Assembly: GCA_020429495.1 (NCBI GenBank)
Contig: JAGQLJ010000024.1
Span: forward strand, 1 to 6,651
DNA from: Candidatus Dojkabacteria bacterium
GTDB lineage: Bacteria > Patescibacteriota > Dojkabacteria > J137
Reading direction: 5' to 3'
DNA length: 6,651 nucleotides
The position numbers were made by a program, and so were the translations under genes. The notes below the pieces were generated by a model. The model was not told where the DNA came from, did not search any database, and saw only the letters and a list, made by a program, of their open reading frames with translations. Every line of letters starts with the position of its first letter. Position 1 is the stretch's first letter. Shown here in pieces: positions 4,375 through 6,651 of this stretch.

Positions 4375-5181
4375 ATGAATAAAACTAAACCTAGTGTATC
4401 AATCGTAGTAGTCACATGGAATAGCGAAAATGATATAAAAGACTGTTTAAATTCTATTCAAAATCAAACTTATACAAATATCGACAAAGTGATTGTTGTT
4501 GATAATAATTCTTCTGATTCTACAGTTCAAATTATTGAAAATGATTTTAAGGAAGTAGATCTAATTGAATCAAAGAAAAATACTTATTTTACAGGTGGAC
4601 ATAATATAGGTATAAAGCATGCAATAGATACTTATCATTCAGACTATATTGCAATTTTTAATCCAGATACTTTAGTTGATCCTAAATGGATAGAAGTTAT
4701 GGTTGAAAATGTATCTACTGATACTAAAATTGGGGTAGCTGGATCTAAAATTAAGTTCTGGAATAACTCGAATGAAGGAAAAATAAACTCAGCTGGACTA
4801 GTTTATGATGGATTTATGCAAGCCTATGATAATGGATTTATGGAGGAAGATAATAGGCAATACGATAATACAAAAGAAGTTAGTGCTGTTTCAGGATGCT
4901 GTATGCTATTAAGTTCTCAAATGATTAAAGAAATTGGAGCATTTTGGGGACCATTAAGAATGTATATGGAAGATTTGGAACTTTGTATTAGAGCCAAAAA
5001 GCATGGGTGGAAAGTTTTATATGTAGGAACAACTCAAGTTGGACACAAATGGATGCAATCTACAAACAAAAATAAAGCAATTAAGCTAGATAGGTGGAAA
5101 AAAAGAAACTGGATTCTAATTGCTCTAAGACATTATGGAATCAAAAGAAAGCTTGCAGTTATCAAAAATGCAATTTTTTAA
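4375..5181 (+). CDS. Glycosyltransferase family 2, rhamnosyltransferase (WbbL)-like
   Basis: This is a predicted cytoplasmic, inverting GT-A enzyme that transfers a sugar from a nucleotide donor to a cell-surface glycan or lipid-linked acceptor. The 268 residues show the family order. V-S-I-V-V-V-T-W-N-S (8-17) begins the nucleotide fold and V-D-N-N-S-S-D-S-T (42-50) contacts the nucleotide. F-T-G-G-H-N-I-G (72-79) follows. N-P-D-T (97-100) takes the place of the metal-binding DxD, as is usual in this subgroup. S-G-C-C-M-L-L (173-179) precedes M-E-D-L-E-L-C-I-R-A (198-207), whose acidic pair supplies the catalytic base. No membrane helix is seen, so contact with the membrane would be peripheral. 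The gene is divergent from the cohesin-like gene. Sugar and acceptor cannot be told from sequence. The start has no Shine-Dalgarno sequence but fits the family N-terminus. Confidence 0.9.
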   Translation: MNKTKPSVSIVVVTWNSENDIKDCLNSIQNQTYTNIDKVIVVDNNSSDSTVQIIENDFKEVDLIESKKNTYFTGGHNIGIKHAIDTYHSDYIAIFNPDTLVDPKWIEVMVENVSTDTKIGVAGSKIKFWNNSNEGKINSAGLVYDGFMQAYDNGFMEEDNRQYDNTKEVSAVSGCCMLLSSQMIKEIGAFWGPLRMYMEDLELCIRAKKHGWKVLYVGTTQVGHKWMQSTNKNKAIKLDRWKKRNWILIALRHYGIKRKLAVIKNAIF

Positions 5182-5183
5182 GC

Positions 5184-6617
5184 TCAGCAATCATCTGTTG
5201 ATAAAACGTTACCATTAAAGTCAATATAAAAACTCTTATCCTTATATATTAGTAGAAAGGAATTAAGAAGATATGGACTATATTCTCTACCTTCAGTAAA
5301 ACAAAAACTATTTGAATCTATATTATAAGATTCAGCTATTTTAGTATATTCAATAGCAGTATAGTTATTTATCTCTTGGTAAGAGGCCATATCTTTAATA
5401 AAAAATAATGCTGAAGGTAAAATTGTTGTGACTAAGCTTGAATCTGATGAACTAACTTTAAAATCTGTGTCTAGTTTAATTGCTTGCGATTGTTGATCAA
5501 CCTCATAATCAAATATTATTGAGTGCTTATGGTTTAAAGGCAGGTCGAATTGAGAGCTTGTTGCAAAGTAAGCTGGATAAATACTTAGCAATAGAATTGG
5601 AATAATTAAAATTTCTTTTTTAATTTTGTTTAGTATAAATGCAAGCCCAATAAAAACATATGGAAAAAGATAGAGTAAAAATCTTCTATCATTCCAGTTA
5701 TAAAGTATTATCCAAAATACTATCGTTATGAATATTGAAGATAGGATAAACCCGAATTTATGCAAATCTACTCTTTTCTTTAAAAGTATTATTGCAAATA
5801 ACCCAAAGAAGAAACACAAGCCAAATACAGATAAAGATCCTACCGAGTAAAACCATAGTGAATCAAGATGAGGCTGAACAAGCTGAAACTGTATGATCTT
5901 TGTATATAAAGGATCACCAAACTTTATCAATTTGAATAAGTGCCATAGCATTGGTAGAAAAAGACCAATCATCCCAATTTTAATTGGTATAACTAATTTA
6001 TGGATTATCTTGTTAATTGACAGCTTCTTATATTCAACTGAGTTAAACTCATTAAACAATACGTAAATTCCAAACGCTATAAATAAAAAGTATCCAAAAT
6101 TCTGAAAAAGCATTGATACACCTAGTGCAAAAGCAGCAAAGTATAGTTTGTCTTTCAGAATAAAATACAATGCAGCAGTTATTGCAGCAATTGCATAAAT
6201 ATCGGCCAAAACATAGTTTGCAAATAATTGAATAAAAGAATTGAAAAATATAAATAAAATTATTAACTTTGCAAGATTATTATTCTTAGTTAAATATTTT
6301 ATAGATTTATATAAGAAAAATAGTAAAACTAGAAAAGCTATTTGGTTAATTAAAGGTATTAAAAATAATAGATTGAGTTTTGATAGCAACCAGATTATTG
6401 CAGGAAGCCCAGGGTTTCTATAGGTTATATTCTCGCTACCAAGCCTTATTCCAGTTGCAATCCAATCATATCCATCATCTGTAAAGAAATTATAAGAGTT
6501 AATGAAATGAGAATTATCTAACCTTGTAATTAATAGATACTTAATTAACAGCAGAATAAATAATACAAGAAAAAATAATTTATTATCATTTAATATCTTT
6601 TTTAAATTCTTAATCAT
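5184..6617 (-). CDS. Multi-pass membrane protein, probable GT-C (family 39-like) glycosyltransferase
   Basis: From the ATG at 6617 the product has 477 residues with about ten hydrophobic helices (first at 14-31, last near 335-353) and a soluble C-terminal part (about 354-477) presumably outside the membrane. Features of lipid-sugar-dependent GT-C enzymes are visible. An acidic F-T-D-D-G-Y-D-W sits in the first outer loop (45-52), then Y-R-N-P-G-L-P (66-72), which resembles the YRpPGyP motif of the PMT_2 group. N-D-R-R-F-L-L-Y-L-F-P (309-319) resembles the later R-[FY]-L-L motif. These enzymes use polyprenyl-phosphate sugars to modify proteins or lipids; the substrate here is unknown. The frame stays open to the right edge through a TTG at 6650-6648, so an earlier start cannot be excluded. 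ATG 6617 is preferred because it directly precedes a Lys-rich start and the first helix. The stop is TGA, 2 bp from the opposing gene's stop. Confidence 0.75.
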   Translation of the reverse strand: MIKNLKKILNDNKLFFLVLFILLLIKYLLITRLDNSHFINSYNFFTDDGYDWIATGIRLGSENITYRNPGLPAIIWLLSKLNLLFLIPLINQIAFLVLLFFLYKSIKYLTKNNNLAKLIILFIFFNSFIQLFANYVLADIYAIAAITAALYFILKDKLYFAAFALGVSMLFQNFGYFLFIAFGIYVLFNEFNSVEYKKLSINKIIHKLVIPIKIGMIGLFLPMLWHLFKLIKFGDPLYTKIIQFQLVQPHLDSLWFYSVGSLSVFGLCFFFGLFAIILLKKRVDLHKFGFILSSIFITIVFWIILYNWNDRRFLLYLFPYVFIGLAFILNKIKKEILIIPILLLSIYPAYFATSSQFDLPLNHKHSIIFDYEVDQQSQAIKLDTDFKVSSSDSSLVTTILPSALFFIKDMASYQEINNYTAIEYTKIAESYNIDSNSFCFTEGREYSPYLLNSFLLIYKDKSFYIDFNGNVLSTDDC

Positions 6618-6651
6618 CTTTCTAGTATTATTATATGGCGATATTAGCAAA

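Noticed and set aside
6241..6423. Plus-strand open frame of 60 codons
   Set aside because: It is antisense to transmembrane segments of the GT-C-like gene, with no recognisable motif or start signal.
6618..6650. TTG start at 6650 for the membrane protein
   Set aside because: It adds 11 residues that resemble no N-terminal segment, and it coincides with the window edge. The ATG at 6617 fits the Lys-rich N-terminus and first helix better, though a start beyond the edge remains possible.
1..6651. Alternative genetic code with TGA read as an amino acid
   Set aside because: The 488-codon frame ends in TGA at a plausible C-terminus and no gene needs an in-frame TGA.

Overview
The window is AT-rich bacterial DNA (roughly one third G+C by eye) and tightly packed with genes. 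Its left half is a ribosomal-protein/RNA-polymerase operon on the minus strand. The style fits a small-genome bacterium of the Candidate Phyla Radiation (Patescibacteria): short gaps, almost no Shine-Dalgarno sequences, AGA-dominated arginine codons and lineage-specific tails or insertions in ribosomal proteins. This placement is inference; no 16S gene or lineage marker is present. TGA, TAG and TAA all act as stops and no gene is interrupted by TGA, so the TGA=Gly code of Gracilibacteria/Absconditabacteria is not in use.

Region 1 (1-3476, minus strand) reads infA (IF-1), rpmJ (L36), rpsM (S13), rpsK (S11), rpsD (S4), rpoA (RNA polymerase alpha) and rplQ (L17, cut by the left edge). This is the classical distal spc/alpha order. 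Most gaps are 17-24 bp. The two exceptions are 63 bp before rpmJ and 115 bp between rpmJ and rpsM. The latter is a G+C-rich, palindrome-rich island and the most unusual non-coding element here. A consensus-like promoter with a 17-bp spacer lies before infA, and a weaker one before rpmJ.

Region 2 (3554-4312, minus strand) encodes a predicted surface protein: a cohesin-like beta-sandwich domain, a Pro/Thr/Glu linker, one C-terminal membrane helix and a basic/acidic tail. It sits where map/adk/secY would often be found.

Region 3 (4375-6617) holds a plus-strand family-2 glycosyltransferase, divergent from the cohesin-like gene. It is convergent, with only 2 bp between stops, with a minus-strand multi-pass membrane protein resembling GT-C (family 39-like) glycosyltransferases. 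These two suggest cell-surface glycan or glycoprotein assembly that may continue past the right edge; a functional link to the cohesin-like protein is only a guess from proximity.

No tRNA, rRNA, CRISPR array, transposase gene or convincing rho-independent terminator was seen, and there is no gene-free stretch over 300 bp.
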